A stretch of DNA of 64,000 nucleotides from Paenibacillus sp. V4I7 (GCF_030817275.1 NZ_JAUSZD010000002.1:3906001-3970000), one strand, 5' to 3'. Shown: positions 27,140-36,500, numbered from the stretch's first letter. The notes: generated by a model from the letters alone, not told the origin. A program made the numbers and translations.

Positions 27140-28234
27140 TTATTTTAAGCTGTCAGATAGCACCAAGAACATCGCTTGAGACCAAAGCAATGGCAGCGCT
27201 GGCTCTCCCCATTTGGCAATCCATTCCGGGTGCGATGAGGGATCTCTAAGACTTTCAGCCACTTGTTCCGGTAATCGACCCAGCTTATCTGCTTTACTCA
27301 TGACCCAATCTAAGCATCGCTGAGCCTCTTCACGATTACCAAGCTCTGCCTGGTACCATCCATACCATGCCGTTAGCAGCAGCCATTCTCCGCCCCCATA
27401 GTAACGGTCATCGACATATCTTTGGATGCCTTCATGCTTTAGGTCAGCTTCAATTGCTTGTACCGTCTTCAACATAACAGGATCATTAACCTCACAGACT
27501 CCGAAAGGAACAGCAAGCCACAACAGACTTGCATCTACACCATTTAAAGCCGGCTGCCATACTTCTCCCAAGCAATGAATGGATTTAACGAAACGCCCCT
27601 CATAGACTGCGTGATCCATGATAAACTTTTTAATCAACGCCGCTTTCTCAAGTAATGGAGCACGATTCTCCAGCTCACCAAGTGCCTTTAAACCGCCATA
27701 TACACAAGCTAATGTTGCCGGGTGAACATAATCTGGAAACTCTTCCCAACAATCGAAATTCGGAAAATGCCAGAACGTCATCAAATAATCAACGGTAATC
27801 TCAATACTCTCACGCAATTCATACAATAGTGCGGAATGACCTGTTATACGAATATGTTCCGTAAGACCCCACAGCCACGCTCCATAACCATCCAGTTGAA
27901 AATGTCCCCACTCTGATAAATCATCACGGCCATCCAAATGATAACGTGTCCCAAAAAATTCGGAGCGGTCTATCCATTCTTTGGCTTCCTGTTTACGAAT
28001 TAATGCATCCACACGCGGACGCTTGTCCTTCAAAACAAGATGCACCCAGCGATAAAAAAGCTCAGCACTTTCGGTTTCCATCGAGCGATCCATCGCATTC
28101 GCGATAAAAGTCCCATCTCTGAGCCAACTGTAAGAGTAAGGTGGGAATAACGGTGAAGCTACATAACCCCCGCTTGGATGCTGATTCAGCTTAATTATCG
28201 AGATACTGCTTTTGATTAATTGTTCACGCTCCAT
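27140..28234 (-). CDS. Glycoside hydrolase family 15-like protein (short form)
   Basis: 364 residues, cytoplasmic (no signal peptide). The (alpha/alpha)6 barrel of GH15 is recognisable: SYSWLRDGTFIANAMDRS, HFQLDGYGAWLWGL, FDCWEEFPDYVHP, and the putative catalytic base in LGRLPEQVAE. The N-terminal beta-sandwich of usual glucoamylases is missing, so it is roughly half the usual length. Likely an intracellular glucoamylase-like or trehalose/maltose-cleaving enzyme; substrate uncertain. Confidence 0.8.
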   Translation of the reverse strand: MEREQLIKSSISIIKLNQHPSGGYVASPLFPPYSYSWLRDGTFIANAMDRSMETESAELFYRWVHLVLKDKRPRVDALIRKQEAKEWIDRSEFFGTRYHLDGRDDLSEWGHFQLDGYGAWLWGLTEHIRITGHSALLYELRESIEITVDYLMTFWHFPNFDCWEEFPDYVHPATLACVYGGLKALGELENRAPLLEKAALIKKFIMDHAVYEGRFVKSIHCLGEVWQPALNGVDASLLWLAVPFGVCEVNDPVMLKTVQAIEADLKHEGIQRYVDDRYYGGGEWLLLTAWYGWYQAELGNREEAQRCLDWVMSKADKLGRLPEQVAESLRDPSSHPEWIAKWGEPALPLLWSQAMFLVLSDSLK

Positions 28235-28249
28235 GCACCAAGTCTCCTT

Positions 28250-28286
28250 TTAAAAGAAAAAGGATGCGCTTTTAGTCGCATCCCTT
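28250..28286 (-). terminator. Intrinsic terminator after the DUF3907-like gene
   Basis: GGATGCG/CGCATCC with an 8-nt loop, then TTTTTCTTTT on the minus strand. It precedes the GH15-like gene and separates the two. Confidence 0.8.
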
Positions 28287-28311
28287 TTGTATTTTGCAAA
28301 ATCGATTAAAA

Positions 28312-28812
28312 TTATACTTTTTCGCCTTGCATACGACGTTGAGTGATGTAGTCTGTTTCATAGTAAGCCAGATCTTCACGAAGTTCTTCGAATACTTTGG
28401 ACAGCTCAATCGTCAAATCACGCACTTCGCGCGATGGCTTTTTGCGGAAACGAATAGCATCTTGTCCAGTATAAGCGTAGCGACCATCTTCGGAATAGCA
28501 TTCATTTTTAGGGTAGAAAAATGTATTGACGCATGTATGATAAACCTCATACAGTACTTTTTCCGAAAAATCCACATTAAAAGTAGGACGTCTCAAGCTA
28601 ACGCCTAATTTCTCATAAGCCACTTCACAAAATACTAATAGATGGCGAGTATCCTGCAAATAACCGCGGTAAAACTCATCCATAGCAGGATCATTCTCCA
28701 CATTTAACTGTGCGAGCGAATTTTGATTCAGAAACAGCTCCATTTTAGCAGTTGTTTCTTTTAACTTCGTACGCGTTGAATCACAAATATTTTTCACATT
28801 AAAAACAGCCAT
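28312..28812 (-). CDS. YpuI-like (DUF3907) protein
   Basis: 166 residues, soluble and mostly helical. The conserved block FFYPKNECYSEDGRYAYTGQ followed by IRFRKKPSREVRDL resembles the DUF3907/YpuI family of Bacillus; the assignment is from memory of that pattern. Function unknown. Monocistronic, divergent from the subtilase gene. Confidence 0.65.
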   Translation of the reverse strand: MAVFNVKNICDSTRTKLKETTAKMELFLNQNSLAQLNVENDPAMDEFYRGYLQDTRHLLVFCEVAYEKLGVSLRRPTFNVDFSEKVLYEVYHTCVNTFFYPKNECYSEDGRYAYTGQDAIRFRKKPSREVRDLTIELSKVFEELREDLAYYETDYITQRRMQGEKV

Positions 28813-28984
28813 TTATGAAGACCTCCTATAATTGCGCTATTCCTATCCTACCATAAATTAACCCGAAGTGGTATATGTAAAACTCCAGTTTCCATGTATA
28901 AAACAATCCTCCGCGCCTCACCCTAGTCAAAGGTAAATCATTTCGTCATTTGAAAACAAGTTAGTAAAAAAGGAGGGCCTGAGC

Positions 28985-30892
28985 ATGTGGCGTTATCTAA
29001 CTTCTATCTCTCTCATTCTTGGTTTAGGTGTCATCCTATTTCCTGATCAACAGAACCCCCAGACGAAACCAGGACCGGAAGTGTACAGTACAAAGTATGA
29101 AACAACATCCAAGCTCGCGCTCTTAGAGCAGGACGTGAAATTGACAGATGATTTATGTAGAAGCCAATGTTCCATTGATTATTCACAAATGATTAGCAAG
29201 ATTGAAAGCGGAGAGCCTGTGTTAAAAGTGCTTGGCGAAATGAAAACTGAGCATGAAAAAATGGATGTGCTTATTTGGTCAAAGCAAAGTCAACCGTTGG
29301 AAAAAGGAATTACAGTAGGTGAAGTCCCAAGTTCTTATAAAGAACAAGCCACCACCTATTTAAAGGAAGCTAAAACAGCCGTCGATGAAGGAAAACATTA
29401 TCAATCACCTAAATTCGGCGCCGCGCAGCAAACTTATTTTGTTCAAGGCACTCCTTCAACCAATAGAGACAGCTCTGTGGTAGGTGTTATTCACCAGGAT
29501 GTTCTTCATCAAGTAACAGATCACCAGTTGAAAAACTTGCGTCTTGAACCTTATCCAAACGAAAATCGTTGGAAAGTCGAGTCTGTGGATACGGACACTT
29601 TACAAGATAAAGTTGTTGACCATCCTGAGGATAATCAAGGGACAAGCCACTATCAGCAAAATGAAGTTGTGGTTCGCTTCAAGCAGGATCCCACAGAGGC
29701 TCAGCTTGCACAAATCAAAAACGAAATAAAAGCTATTTCGGCCCAAAAGCTTGGATATACGTATGTATTCCGCACGCAGGGCATGGAAGCCAAAGCATTA
29801 ATGGCTTATTTCCAGAAATGGGATGTAGCCTATGTGGAGCCTCATTTCCTCTACTTAACCAATGATTATTATGACGATCAAGAAAAAGAAGATGCAGAAG
29901 ATTCCAGTCAAACCGATACGGACACCACGGCCCCGACAGATATATCAGCTAATTTTATGCCTAATGATAATTTATTCAGTAAATATCAATGGAACCTGCC
30001 CCTTATCGAGACTGTTCAGGGCTGGCAATTAACACGTGGTACAAAAGATGTGATTGTAGCCGTTGTTGACACAGGTGTTGACTTGAAGCACCCTGATTTG
30101 CGCAATCAACTTTTGCCTGGCTATAATGTCATTAGTGATAATGACAACCCGCAGGATGATGTTGGACATGGTACTCATGTCACTGGTGTTATTTCTGCAT
30201 TAGTTAACAACAATCTGGGAGTAGCTGGTATGACATGGTATAACAAAGTAATACCCGTCAAAGTTCTGGACCAAACTGGCGCAGGCAGTACCTATTCTGT
30301 CGCACAAGGTATCATTTGGGCTGCGGACCATGGCGCTAAAGTTATGAATCTCAGCCTTGGCAATTACGCGGATTCAAGCTTTCTACACGACGCCATCCGA
30401 TATGCCTATGATAAAGATGTGGCACTCATCGCGGCGAGCGGCAACGACAATACAGAAAGACCTGGCTTTCCAGCTGCTTATCCGGAAGTGTTCGCTGTCG
30501 CCGCGAGTGATTCCCAGAATAACAAGGCACCCTTTTCGAATTATGGCGACTATATTGACGTAACGGCTCCTGGTGTTAGTATCGCAAGTACGTATCCTAA
30601 CAATCAATATGCCGCGCTATCAGGTACATCGATGGCTAGCCCTCATGTCACCGCATTGGCAGCCTTAATTCGTTCTGCGAATCCTAGTTTGAAAAACACG
30701 GATGTTTACGAAATCATTAGAAAAACCGCACAAGACCTTGGTACAAAAGGTAGAGATAAATATTTCGGTTTCGGATTAATTGATGTCGTGAAAGCTGTAA
30801 AAATGGCCGAAGAGAACTCAAATCAGGTTTCTTACTTCCCACAAAGCCTATCTCGTCAAATGCATCTCATTACGAAAAAGTATGCCTATTAG
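28985..30892 (+). CDS. S8 family serine protease (subtilase) with long propeptide
   Basis: 635 residues; AAGGAGG 8 nt before ATG 28985. Hydrophobic signal/anchor at about 3-20. A non-conserved region (about 25-220) precedes a fervidolysin-like propeptide (NEVVVRFKQDPTEAQ...AYVEPHFLY, about 226-290) and an acidic linker. The catalytic domain (about 330-620) has D362 (VVDTGVD), H395 (GHGTHVTG), N487 (ASGNDN) and S549 (SGTSMASPHV). Extracellular or wall-associated protease. The extra N-terminal region with CRSQC is unusual and may sense or anchor. Own terminator follows. Confidence 0.93.
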   Translation: MWRYLTSISLILGLGVILFPDQQNPQTKPGPEVYSTKYETTSKLALLEQDVKLTDDLCRSQCSIDYSQMISKIESGEPVLKVLGEMKTEHEKMDVLIWSKQSQPLEKGITVGEVPSSYKEQATTYLKEAKTAVDEGKHYQSPKFGAAQQTYFVQGTPSTNRDSSVVGVIHQDVLHQVTDHQLKNLRLEPYPNENRWKVESVDTDTLQDKVVDHPEDNQGTSHYQQNEVVVRFKQDPTEAQLAQIKNEIKAISAQKLGYTYVFRTQGMEAKALMAYFQKWDVAYVEPHFLYLTNDYYDDQEKEDAEDSSQTDTDTTAPTDISANFMPNDNLFSKYQWNLPLIETVQGWQLTRGTKDVIVAVVDTGVDLKHPDLRNQLLPGYNVISDNDNPQDDVGHGTHVTGVISALVNNNLGVAGMTWYNKVIPVKVLDQTGAGSTYSVAQGIIWAADHGAKVMNLSLGNYADSSFLHDAIRYAYDKDVALIAASGNDNTERPGFPAAYPEVFAVAASDSQNNKAPFSNYGDYIDVTAPGVSIASTYPNNQYAALSGTSMASPHVTALAALIRSANPSLKNTDVYEIIRKTAQDLGTKGRDKYFGFGLIDVVKAVKMAEENSNQVSYFPQSLSRQMHLITKKYAY

Positions 30893-30900
30893 AGTTTAAA

Positions 30901-30936
30901 GGTTGATCAGCCTGTTGTGCTGATCAACCTTTTTTT
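30901..30936 (+). terminator. Intrinsic terminator of the subtilase gene
   Basis: Perfect 11-bp stem GGTTGATCAGC/GCTGATCAACC followed by TTTTTTT. Confidence 0.92.
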
Positions 30937-30974
30937 GGTGAATATCCTCTAAAATGATACAAACGAAAGTTCTA

Positions 30975-31430
30975 TTATTTCTCTTCTTTTAGAAAAGTAA
31001 GACTCGTTCTGAGAAGTCGAATCAATTCCTTCGTGTCCTGATCACCTAAATGTTCCGCAAGCCCTTTGAATACATCGAAGAAATGAGCCTCCGTCTCCTT
31101 GATTTGCTCCTCACCTTTTGGCGTGGAACGTACAAGGACTATTCTACGATCTGAGGGGTCAGAGAGCCTCTCCAGGTATCCAGCTTGTTCAAGGGCATCC
31201 ACGAGATGTGTCGCTCCGGCTGGTGTCATTTCGAGGGCACGGCTGAGCTCTGAAATCTTAATGCCAGAGGAATCAGTACTCGTATAGTAGGAGACGGTAG
31301 TAAGCAAGGTGAATTCACTTTGACGCAGTCCTTTGAACGATTTACTTTTACTGCTTGATCTTGCTAATTGACCAAATGTGCGTGCTAATTCTTGTACGAT
31401 AAATATAGAATTTTGTGGGGAATCGGACAT
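30975..31430 (-). CDS. MarR family transcriptional regulator
   Basis: 151 residues from ATG 31430, with AGGAGG 9 nt upstream; a TTG six codons earlier overlaps that site. Winged helix: IKISELSRALEMTPAGATHLVDALEQAGYLERLSDPSDRRIVLV with the family DxRxxxV motif. Two palindromes lie in its leader and probably bind the protein. No divergent target gene is present, so autoregulation is the simplest reading. Confidence 0.92.
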   Translation of the reverse strand: MSDSPQNSIFIVQELARTFGQLARSSSKSKSFKGLRQSEFTLLTTVSYYTSTDSSGIKISELSRALEMTPAGATHLVDALEQAGYLERLSDPSDRRIVLVRSTPKGEEQIKETEAHFFDVFKGLAEHLGDQDTKELIRLLRTSLTFLKEEK

Positions 31431-31462
31431 GAGTGGATACCTCCTCAAGTTAAATTAGTATT

Positions 31463-31510
31463 TTACTAAGTAATGTTTATCAAATAAATGTTTACTAGGT
31501 AAACATTTAT
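31463..31510. promoter_or_regulatory. Probable MarR operators (two palindromes)
   Basis: 31463-31473 is TTACT-A-AGTAA. 31484-31510 is a perfect palindrome with 12-bp arms ATAAATGTTTAC/GTAAACATTTAT around TAG. Both lie just upstream of the MarR gene, where a promoter is expected. Confidence 0.7.
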
Positions 31511-31668
31511 AGCTACTTAACTAAGGTCTTTAAATTTAATCCCAGTAAACCTAAAAATCGGACTTTCTGAAGCAAGTACAAGTCGATAAGTGATGTACAT
31601 GTATGCATGGTTTCAAAGATCACCTATATCTTTGCCGCTTCGTAAAGCTTGAACTCTTTTCTAAAGTT
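31511..31668. other. AT-rich gap with no recognised feature
   Basis: Between the MarR operators and the triple element. No ORF with a ribosome binding site on either strand and no convincing hairpin was found. Confidence 0.5.
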
Positions 31669-31975
31669 AAATAAGAGTCTCTAGGGACTCTTATTCCAAC
31701 TCAATACCCACCTTTTGTGGAAATAGACTTCAAAAGGCTCTTATTTGCATGAATTTATTTAAATAGCTGTTCTCAGTATCAAATAGGAGTCTCTAGGGAC
31801 TCTTATTCCGCTTCTTTACCCGCTTTTTGTGGAAATAGAAGCTTCTAAAGGCTCTTATCTCGTATGAAATTATCTAAAAAGCTGATCTCAGTATGAAAAA
31901 AGAGTCTCTAAGGACTCTTATTTCACCTCTATACCCACTTTTTTGTGGAAATAGAAGCTTCTGGAGGCTCTTAAA
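31669..31975. repeat. Three tandem copies of a 78-80-bp inverted-end element
   Basis: Units at 31669-31746, 31781-31860 and 31896-31975 recur every 112-115 bp. Each opens with AAATAAGAGTC-TCTAGG-GACTCTTATT, contains TACCC.CTTTTTGTGGAAATAGA, and ends GGCTCTTATTT, so its ends are inverted repeats and the first half is itself a hairpin. Spacers of about 35 bp (ATGAA.TTAT.TAAA.AGCTG.TCTCAGTAT) are also related, showing whole-period duplication. No ORF inside. Confidence 0.85.
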
Positions 31976-31985
31976 TTTTCTTCTA

Positions 31986-32024
31986 GAAAAATTAAATACC
32001 CGCAAGGCCTAAGCCTTGCGGGTA
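31986..32024 (-). terminator. Intrinsic terminator of rnpB
   Basis: Perfect 11-bp stem ACCCGCAAGGC/GCCTTGCGGGT with a TTAG loop, then ATTTAATTTTT on the minus strand, right after the RNase P RNA 3' end. Confidence 0.85.
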
Positions 32025-32033
32025 ACCGACAGT

Positions 32034-32455
32034 ATGGAAAGTTTGCCGTAAGCCGGGTTCTGTACTTCCAGTGGTCATAGCGGGCGTCTGTCCCCTGCCA
32101 CCATTGAAGTGACAATCATCTATCTAGGCCATACATTGCTGTACAGCTCAAGCGACCAACCCGAACGCGTCTCAGGCTAAGACTGCCACCTCGAAAGCGG
32201 CTTGCGTTCCTCTAGGTCTTGCTCCAAGTGGGGTTTACCAGGATCTATGTCACCATAGAACCTCGTGGTCTCTTACACCACGGTTCCACCCTTGCCTGTG
32301 AATCCCTTGCGGGAAACCATCGGCGGTCCATTTCTGTGGCCCTATCCTTCAACTCGCGTTGACTGGACGTTATCCAGCACCCTGCCTTATGGAGCCCGGA
32401 CTTTCCTCTCGCTGTGGCTTACCCACAGCCAGCGATTGTCTGTCAAACTTTCCGA
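32034..32455 (-). ncRNA. rnpB: RNase P RNA, type A-like architecture
   Basis: On the minus strand the 5' GGAAAGTTTG pairs with CAAACTTTCC at the 3' end (helix P1, 32444-32453 with 32036-32045). The conserved blocks GAGGAAAGTCCGGGCTCC, GGCAGGGTGCTGGATAACG, ACCGCCGATGG, GGTAAACCCCAC, GGAGCAAGACC, CTAGATAGATGATTGTC and AGAACCCGGCTTAC follow in order. The block order runs parallel to the E. coli-type RNA rather than the shorter-spaced B. subtilis type B RNA. About 420 nt. Catalytic RNA of tRNA 5' maturation. Confidence 0.95.
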
Positions 32456-32465
32456 TGCATTTGCT

Positions 32466-32494
32466 AGTATACTAGGAATGCCTTCGGAATACAA
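32466..32494 (-). promoter_or_regulatory. rnpB promoter
   Basis: Minus strand: -35 TTGTAT (32489-32494), 17-bp spacer, -10 TATACT (32466-32471), ending about 10 nt before the RNA 5' end. Confidence 0.8.
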
Positions 32495-32585
32495 CTGCTG
32501 TTCGTTTCCTTAATTACCATTTGCAACTCAGCAAGTTAATAAGGCTTAAAAAGCAACACCTTCGCGAGCAAACTAACCCTCATCC

Positions 32586-33695
32586 CTACAGGAACTGGAA
32601 TGGTTCTGTATCTACTTCGGATGCAAGCACCTGCGTTTCCGTCTTAACCAACTGCGCGGCGAGATAATCCGCCACGCCGCGCTTCATGATCTTCTCGACG
32701 TTATGACCAACATCGATCAAAGTTAAACCCGCCGCAAGCGCATCATGCGCGGTGTGATAGTCGATGTCGCCGGTGACCAGCACATCGGCGCCTGCGAACA
32801 AGGCGTGCCGCATGTAGCGGCCGCCAGAGCCCCCCAGAACGGCCACCTTACGGATGGGCCGTTCCAAATCGCCAACGACGCGCACTGCCGGCACGTCGAA
32901 CACCTGCTTCGCGAGCTCCGTCAGCTCGCGAAGTGTCGTAGCCGCGGGCAGCTTGCCGACGCGGCCCAGACCGAACACTCTACCCTTGAGGTCCATCGGG
33001 TAGAGGTCATAGGCCACCTCTTCGTAGGGGTGGGCCTTCAATAGAGCCTGAACCGCCTTGCGCTGGACGCTGGCGGTTACGATGGTCTCTACGCGTACTT
33101 CCTGTACGCGTTCAAACTTGCCTACTTCCCCGATAAACGGGTGCGTCCCTTCCTGCGGCAGGAACGTCCCCGTGCCGGGGATGTTGAAGCTGCAGTGGCT
33201 GTACTGCCCGATTCCACCCGCTCCTGCGGTGAAAAGGGCATCCAGTACAGCCTGGTGATGCGTCTCAGGGACGAAAACAACCAGCTTTTGTAGCTTCTCC
33301 GTGTGCATATCCTCTAGATGAGTAAGCTCCGTCAAACCGAGCTTATCCGCCATCATATCGTTCACGCCGCCCTCAGCCACATCCAAATTCGTATGAGCAA
33401 TATAGACAGCGATATCGTGCTTAATTAATTTTTCATATAAACGACCAGCAGGCGTATCCGTTTGCAGATGAGCGAGCGGTCTGAAAATAATCGCATGATG
33501 AGCAATAATGAGATTAGCACCTTGCTGAATCGCTTCTTCAACCACTTCATCTGTGACATCCAAGGCAACTAGGACCTTCTGGATTTCCTTCTGCAAAGAC
33601 CCTAGCTGTAAACCTATTTTATCATCAGGCATCGCATAATGCTTCGGCGCCAACTGTTCGAACAGCTGGATTACGGTTTGACCTTTTGCAAACAA
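32586..33695 (-). CDS. yqfO: Nif3-like dinuclear metal-centre protein (YqfO)
   Basis: 369 residues. N-terminal Nif3 half with NLIIAHHAIIFRP, a central PII-like insertion (about 130-235), then the C-terminal Nif3 half with VTGDIDYHTAHDA and DVGHNVEK supplying metal ligands. Length matches the long Bacillus YqfO form. It overlaps trmK by 25 bp, as in the yqfN-yqfO pair. The 3' half is visibly more GC-rich than its surroundings. Molecular role not settled; proposed GTP cyclohydrolase-like metal protein. Confidence 0.92.
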   Translation of the reverse strand: MFAKGQTVIQLFEQLAPKHYAMPDDKIGLQLGSLQKEIQKVLVALDVTDEVVEEAIQQGANLIIAHHAIIFRPLAHLQTDTPAGRLYEKLIKHDIAVYIAHTNLDVAEGGVNDMMADKLGLTELTHLEDMHTEKLQKLVVFVPETHHQAVLDALFTAGAGGIGQYSHCSFNIPGTGTFLPQEGTHPFIGEVGKFERVQEVRVETIVTASVQRKAVQALLKAHPYEEVAYDLYPMDLKGRVFGLGRVGKLPAATTLRELTELAKQVFDVPAVRVVGDLERPIRKVAVLGGSGGRYMRHALFAGADVLVTGDIDYHTAHDALAAGLTLIDVGHNVEKIMKRGVADYLAAQLVKTETQVLASEVDTEPFQFL

Positions 33696-34435
33696 GCGAG
33701 TACCTCCTTTATTTCCTTCATTTCTTGACCGACCTGCTCCGCCTTCGCTGCAGACGCTTCTGCTGAAGACAACTGGAGCTGCCCTTCAATCATGGCCAGC
33801 TTCTTCAGTTCGCTCTCCCATTTGGCAAACCATACTTCTGGAGCCTCGCTGATGAAGTAGGGCCCCATTTGAAGCAAGCGTTCCTTCGAAACCCTAACAC
33901 CGCCTGGCAGTTGACGTTCAGCGTAAAGAACCTCCAATGTATGTTTTTCCTCATCCGGCACGGCTATGGCTGTCAATATCTCATAAATCTTGCCGTCTTC
34001 CTCTAGAATCGTTTCGGATTCCAGCTTCCAGCCCTGCTGCAGTAACCAGCGCCGCACATGATCTTCGCCGACATTTGGCTGCAGAATGAGATGAGTGACG
34101 CCTTGCAGCTTATGCTTTCCAGCTTCCAAAATACTCGCCATCAAACTTCCGCCCATTCCGGCGATCGTAATGACATTCACTTCTCCAGCCTCAATAACAG
34201 CGAGTCCATCACCGGATCTTACACTGATTTTTTTGGACAATCCGCTTTCAAGAACCTGCCGTGTTGCTGCTTCAAAAGGCCCTGGATTCACTTCGCCAGC
34301 CACAGCAAACAAAATAATACCCTGTTGTGCCAAATATGTTGGCAATAGGGCATGATCCGAACCAATGTCCGCTACCTTTGATCCTAAAGGAACTCGATCT
34401 GCAATCATTTGAAGTCTTTTCGATAATTTCACCAT
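33671..34435 (-). CDS. trmK: tRNA (adenine(22)-N1)-methyltransferase TrmK
   Basis: 254 residues. SAM-binding motif I VADIGSDHALLPTYLA and catalytic-loop ITIAGMGG are clear; a C-terminal coiled coil (about 195-245) is typical. Methylates A22 of tRNA. It lies between sigA (with one membrane-protein gene intervening) and yqfO, the Bacillus order. Confidence 0.94.
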   Translation of the reverse strand: MVKLSKRLQMIADRVPLGSKVADIGSDHALLPTYLAQQGIILFAVAGEVNPGPFEAATRQVLESGLSKKISVRSGDGLAVIEAGEVNVITIAGMGGSLMASILEAGKHKLQGVTHLILQPNVGEDHVRRWLLQQGWKLESETILEEDGKIYEILTAIAVPDEEKHTLEVLYAERQLPGGVRVSKERLLQMGPYFISEAPEVWFAKWESELKKLAMIEGQLQLSSAEASAAKAEQVGQEMKEIKEVLACLQKVKP

Positions 34436-34438
34436 ATG

Positions 34439-35269
34439 CTACATTACCCACTCTACCCATTTTTTACGCAGCAAAAATAATGCCACGCCTGCAGAAACTA
34501 ACTTGCCTGTAAACGATAATTGAATGACGCGAGAACTCATATCTACATCTGTCAGAAACGTCATTGCTTCAGGAGCAAACCAAACGATGCTTCCAACTAA
34601 TAAAAGGACACTAGCTGCTTGCTTATTCGTATGATGCGCAAGCCAAGCCATCCATATAAGTACAATACTAACCGGAATCCAACTAATTTCAAGTGAGAAC
34701 CATCCGGGGCTGTCCAGCTTGTGCAGCAATAGCCACCCGTATGTACCGACTAGCCCCAGCCATCCACATATTTGAAAAATAGCCATACGGCCAACTAACC
34801 CATTAAACAGCCAGACACTACTACAAAAGGCTAAATAACCAACATATGCATTAGAAGAACTCACAGTGTATAAATCTAATAAATACAAACCGACAAAAAG
34901 CAAAGCAATCGAAGAAACACCACAAAGCAAATAAGAAATAACAGGTGCTTTCTGATACTGCCGATATGCAAATGCATAACAAATGATGACAAAAAGCGTG
35001 GAAATTCCAATTTGCATTGGCAATCCAAAAGAGTTAAAATTAAGAGCAGATAAGGCCAAAGCGGCAATCACCGCCATGATGGCCAACCATATTTTCCAAT
35101 TACTGTTTGCTACCGAGGATGCGGATACCCCCATTAATGAAGCAGGTTTAGGCGTTGATTCATCCACATACAAATTCATTAGGAAATCGCAATAATGCTC
35201 AGGAAGCAATTTGCTTCTGCGCCAATGATGGATTTCCCTTACAATCACTTTTCGTTTCTCTGCATCCAT
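34439..35269 (-). CDS. Polytopic membrane protein between sigA and trmK
   Basis: 276 residues. A short charged N-terminus (IVREIHHWRRSKLLPEHYCDFLMNLY) is followed by eight or nine membrane segments. The soluble start resembles DUF2157-type proteins, but this is weak. Only 3 bp from trmK, so cotranscribed with it. It is absent from the B. subtilis order at this spot. Function unknown. Confidence 0.75.
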   Translation of the reverse strand: MDAEKRKVIVREIHHWRRSKLLPEHYCDFLMNLYVDESTPKPASLMGVSASSVANSNWKIWLAIMAVIAALALSALNFNSFGLPMQIGISTLFVIICYAFAYRQYQKAPVISYLLCGVSSIALLFVGLYLLDLYTVSSSNAYVGYLAFCSSVWLFNGLVGRMAIFQICGWLGLVGTYGWLLLHKLDSPGWFSLEISWIPVSIVLIWMAWLAHHTNKQAASVLLLVGSIVWFAPEAMTFLTDVDMSSRVIQLSFTGKLVSAGVALFLLRKKWVEWVM

Positions 35270-35339
35270 TTATTCGCTCACCTTCCTAGCTACTTTATCG
35301 GTGAATTCGTCCTCTCGCTTTAGTAGTAGTTTTAAAATA

Positions 35340-35376
35340 AAAAAAAGACCCCGCCGAATTTGGCAGGGCCCTCTCA
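35340..35376 (-). terminator. Intrinsic terminator of the dnaG-sigA transcript
   Basis: GGCCCTGCC-AAATTC-GGCGGGGTC then TTTTTTTTTATTTT on the minus strand, 9 nt after the sigA stop. Confidence 0.88.
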
Positions 35377-35384
35377 CAGCGTCT

Positions 35385-36500
35385 TTATTCCAAGAAATCC
35401 TTTAATCGTTTGCTACGGCTAGGGTGTCTCAATTTCCGCAAAGCTTTAGCTTCAATCTGACGAATTCGTTCCCGTGTAACACCGAATACTTTACCTACTT
35501 CTTCAAGCGTACGTGTACGTCCATCATCTAAACCAAAACGTAAGCGAAGTACATTCTCTTCTCTTTCCGTCAACGTATCTAGAACGTCCTCAAGTTGTTC
35601 CTTCAGAAGCTCATACGCGGCAGCATCAGCTGGAGCCAACGCTTCTTGATCCTCAATGAAATCTCCCAAGTGGGAATCGTCTTCCTCACCAATCGGTGTT
35701 TCTAACGACACAGGCTCTTGTGCAATCTTCATGATTTCGCGTACTTTATCTGTGCTCAAATCCATCTCTTTGGCAATCTCTTCCGGCGTAGGTTCGCGCC
35801 CCAATTCTTGCAGCAATTGACGGGAAACACGGATAAGTTTATTAATCGTTTCGACCATATGTACCGGAATACGTATCGTTCTCGCTTGGTCAGCTATGGC
35901 ACGGGTAATCGCCTGGCGAATCCACCAAGTTGCATACGTACTAAACTTATATCCTTTGGTATGGTCAAACTTTTCTACAGCTTTAATAAGCCCCATATTA
36001 CCTTCTTGAATCAAATCTAGGAATAGCATGCCTCGACCTACATATCTTTTGGCGATACTGACAACGAGTCTTAGGTTAGCTTCTGCTAAACGTCTCTTCG
36101 CTTCTTCGTCCCCATTTTCAATCCGTTTGGCTAACCCTACTTCATCTTCCGCGGAAAGAAGCGGTACTCGACCAATTTCCTTCAAATACATCCGAACTGG
36201 ATCATTAATCTTAATCCCTGGCGGTAAGGCCAGATCATCATCGAAGTTAAATTCATCGCGCTCATTTTCTTCTGGATTCATGGAATCCTCATCGGATTCG
36301 TTCCCTACGTCGATCCCTTGCTCCGAAAGCTGTTCGAAAAACTCATCGATTTGTTCAGGATCCTGATCAAAGGGAGCTAATTTCTCCATAATATCCTTGT
36401 AAGTTAGTGAGGACCGCTTTTTCCCCTGCTCAATAAGCTGGTCCTTCACCTGGTCCAGGGTCAATTCTGTCTCTAGTTCTGTACGCTGATCATTCGCCAT
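35385..36500 (-). CDS. sigA: RNA polymerase sigma factor SigA (RpoD)
   Basis: 371 residues; GGGAGGAGGGAG upstream of ATG 36500. Region 1.1 is short as in Bacillota. Region 1.2 [12 protein letters not shown], region 2 [20 protein letters not shown] and [15 protein letters not shown], region 3, and region 4 [18 protein letters not shown] are all intact. Primary vegetative sigma factor. It follows dnaG with a 37-bp gap, the conserved macromolecular-synthesis arrangement. Confidence 0.98.
   Translation of the reverse strand: MANDQRTELETELTLDQVKDQLIEQGKKRSSLTYKDIMEKLAPFDQDPEQIDEFFEQLSEQGIDVGNESDEDSMNPEENERDEFNFDDDLALPPGIKINDPVRMYLKEIGRVPLLSAEDEVGLAKRIENGDEEAKRRLAEANLRLVVSIAKRYVGRGMLFLDLIQEGNMGLIKAVEKFDHTKGYKFSTYATWWIRQAITRAIADQARTIRIPVHMVETINKLIRVSRQLLQELGREPTPEEIAKEMDLSTDKVREIMKIAQEPVSLETPIGEEDDSHLGDFIEDQEALAPADAAAYELLKEQLEDVLDTLTEREENVLRLRFGLDDGRTRTLEEVGKVFGVTRERIRQIEAKALRKLRHPSRSKRLKDFLE

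Noticed and set aside
31669..31975. Possible CRISPR array
   Set aside because: Units are 78-80 bp, imperfect and with related rather than unique spacers; no cas genes nearby.
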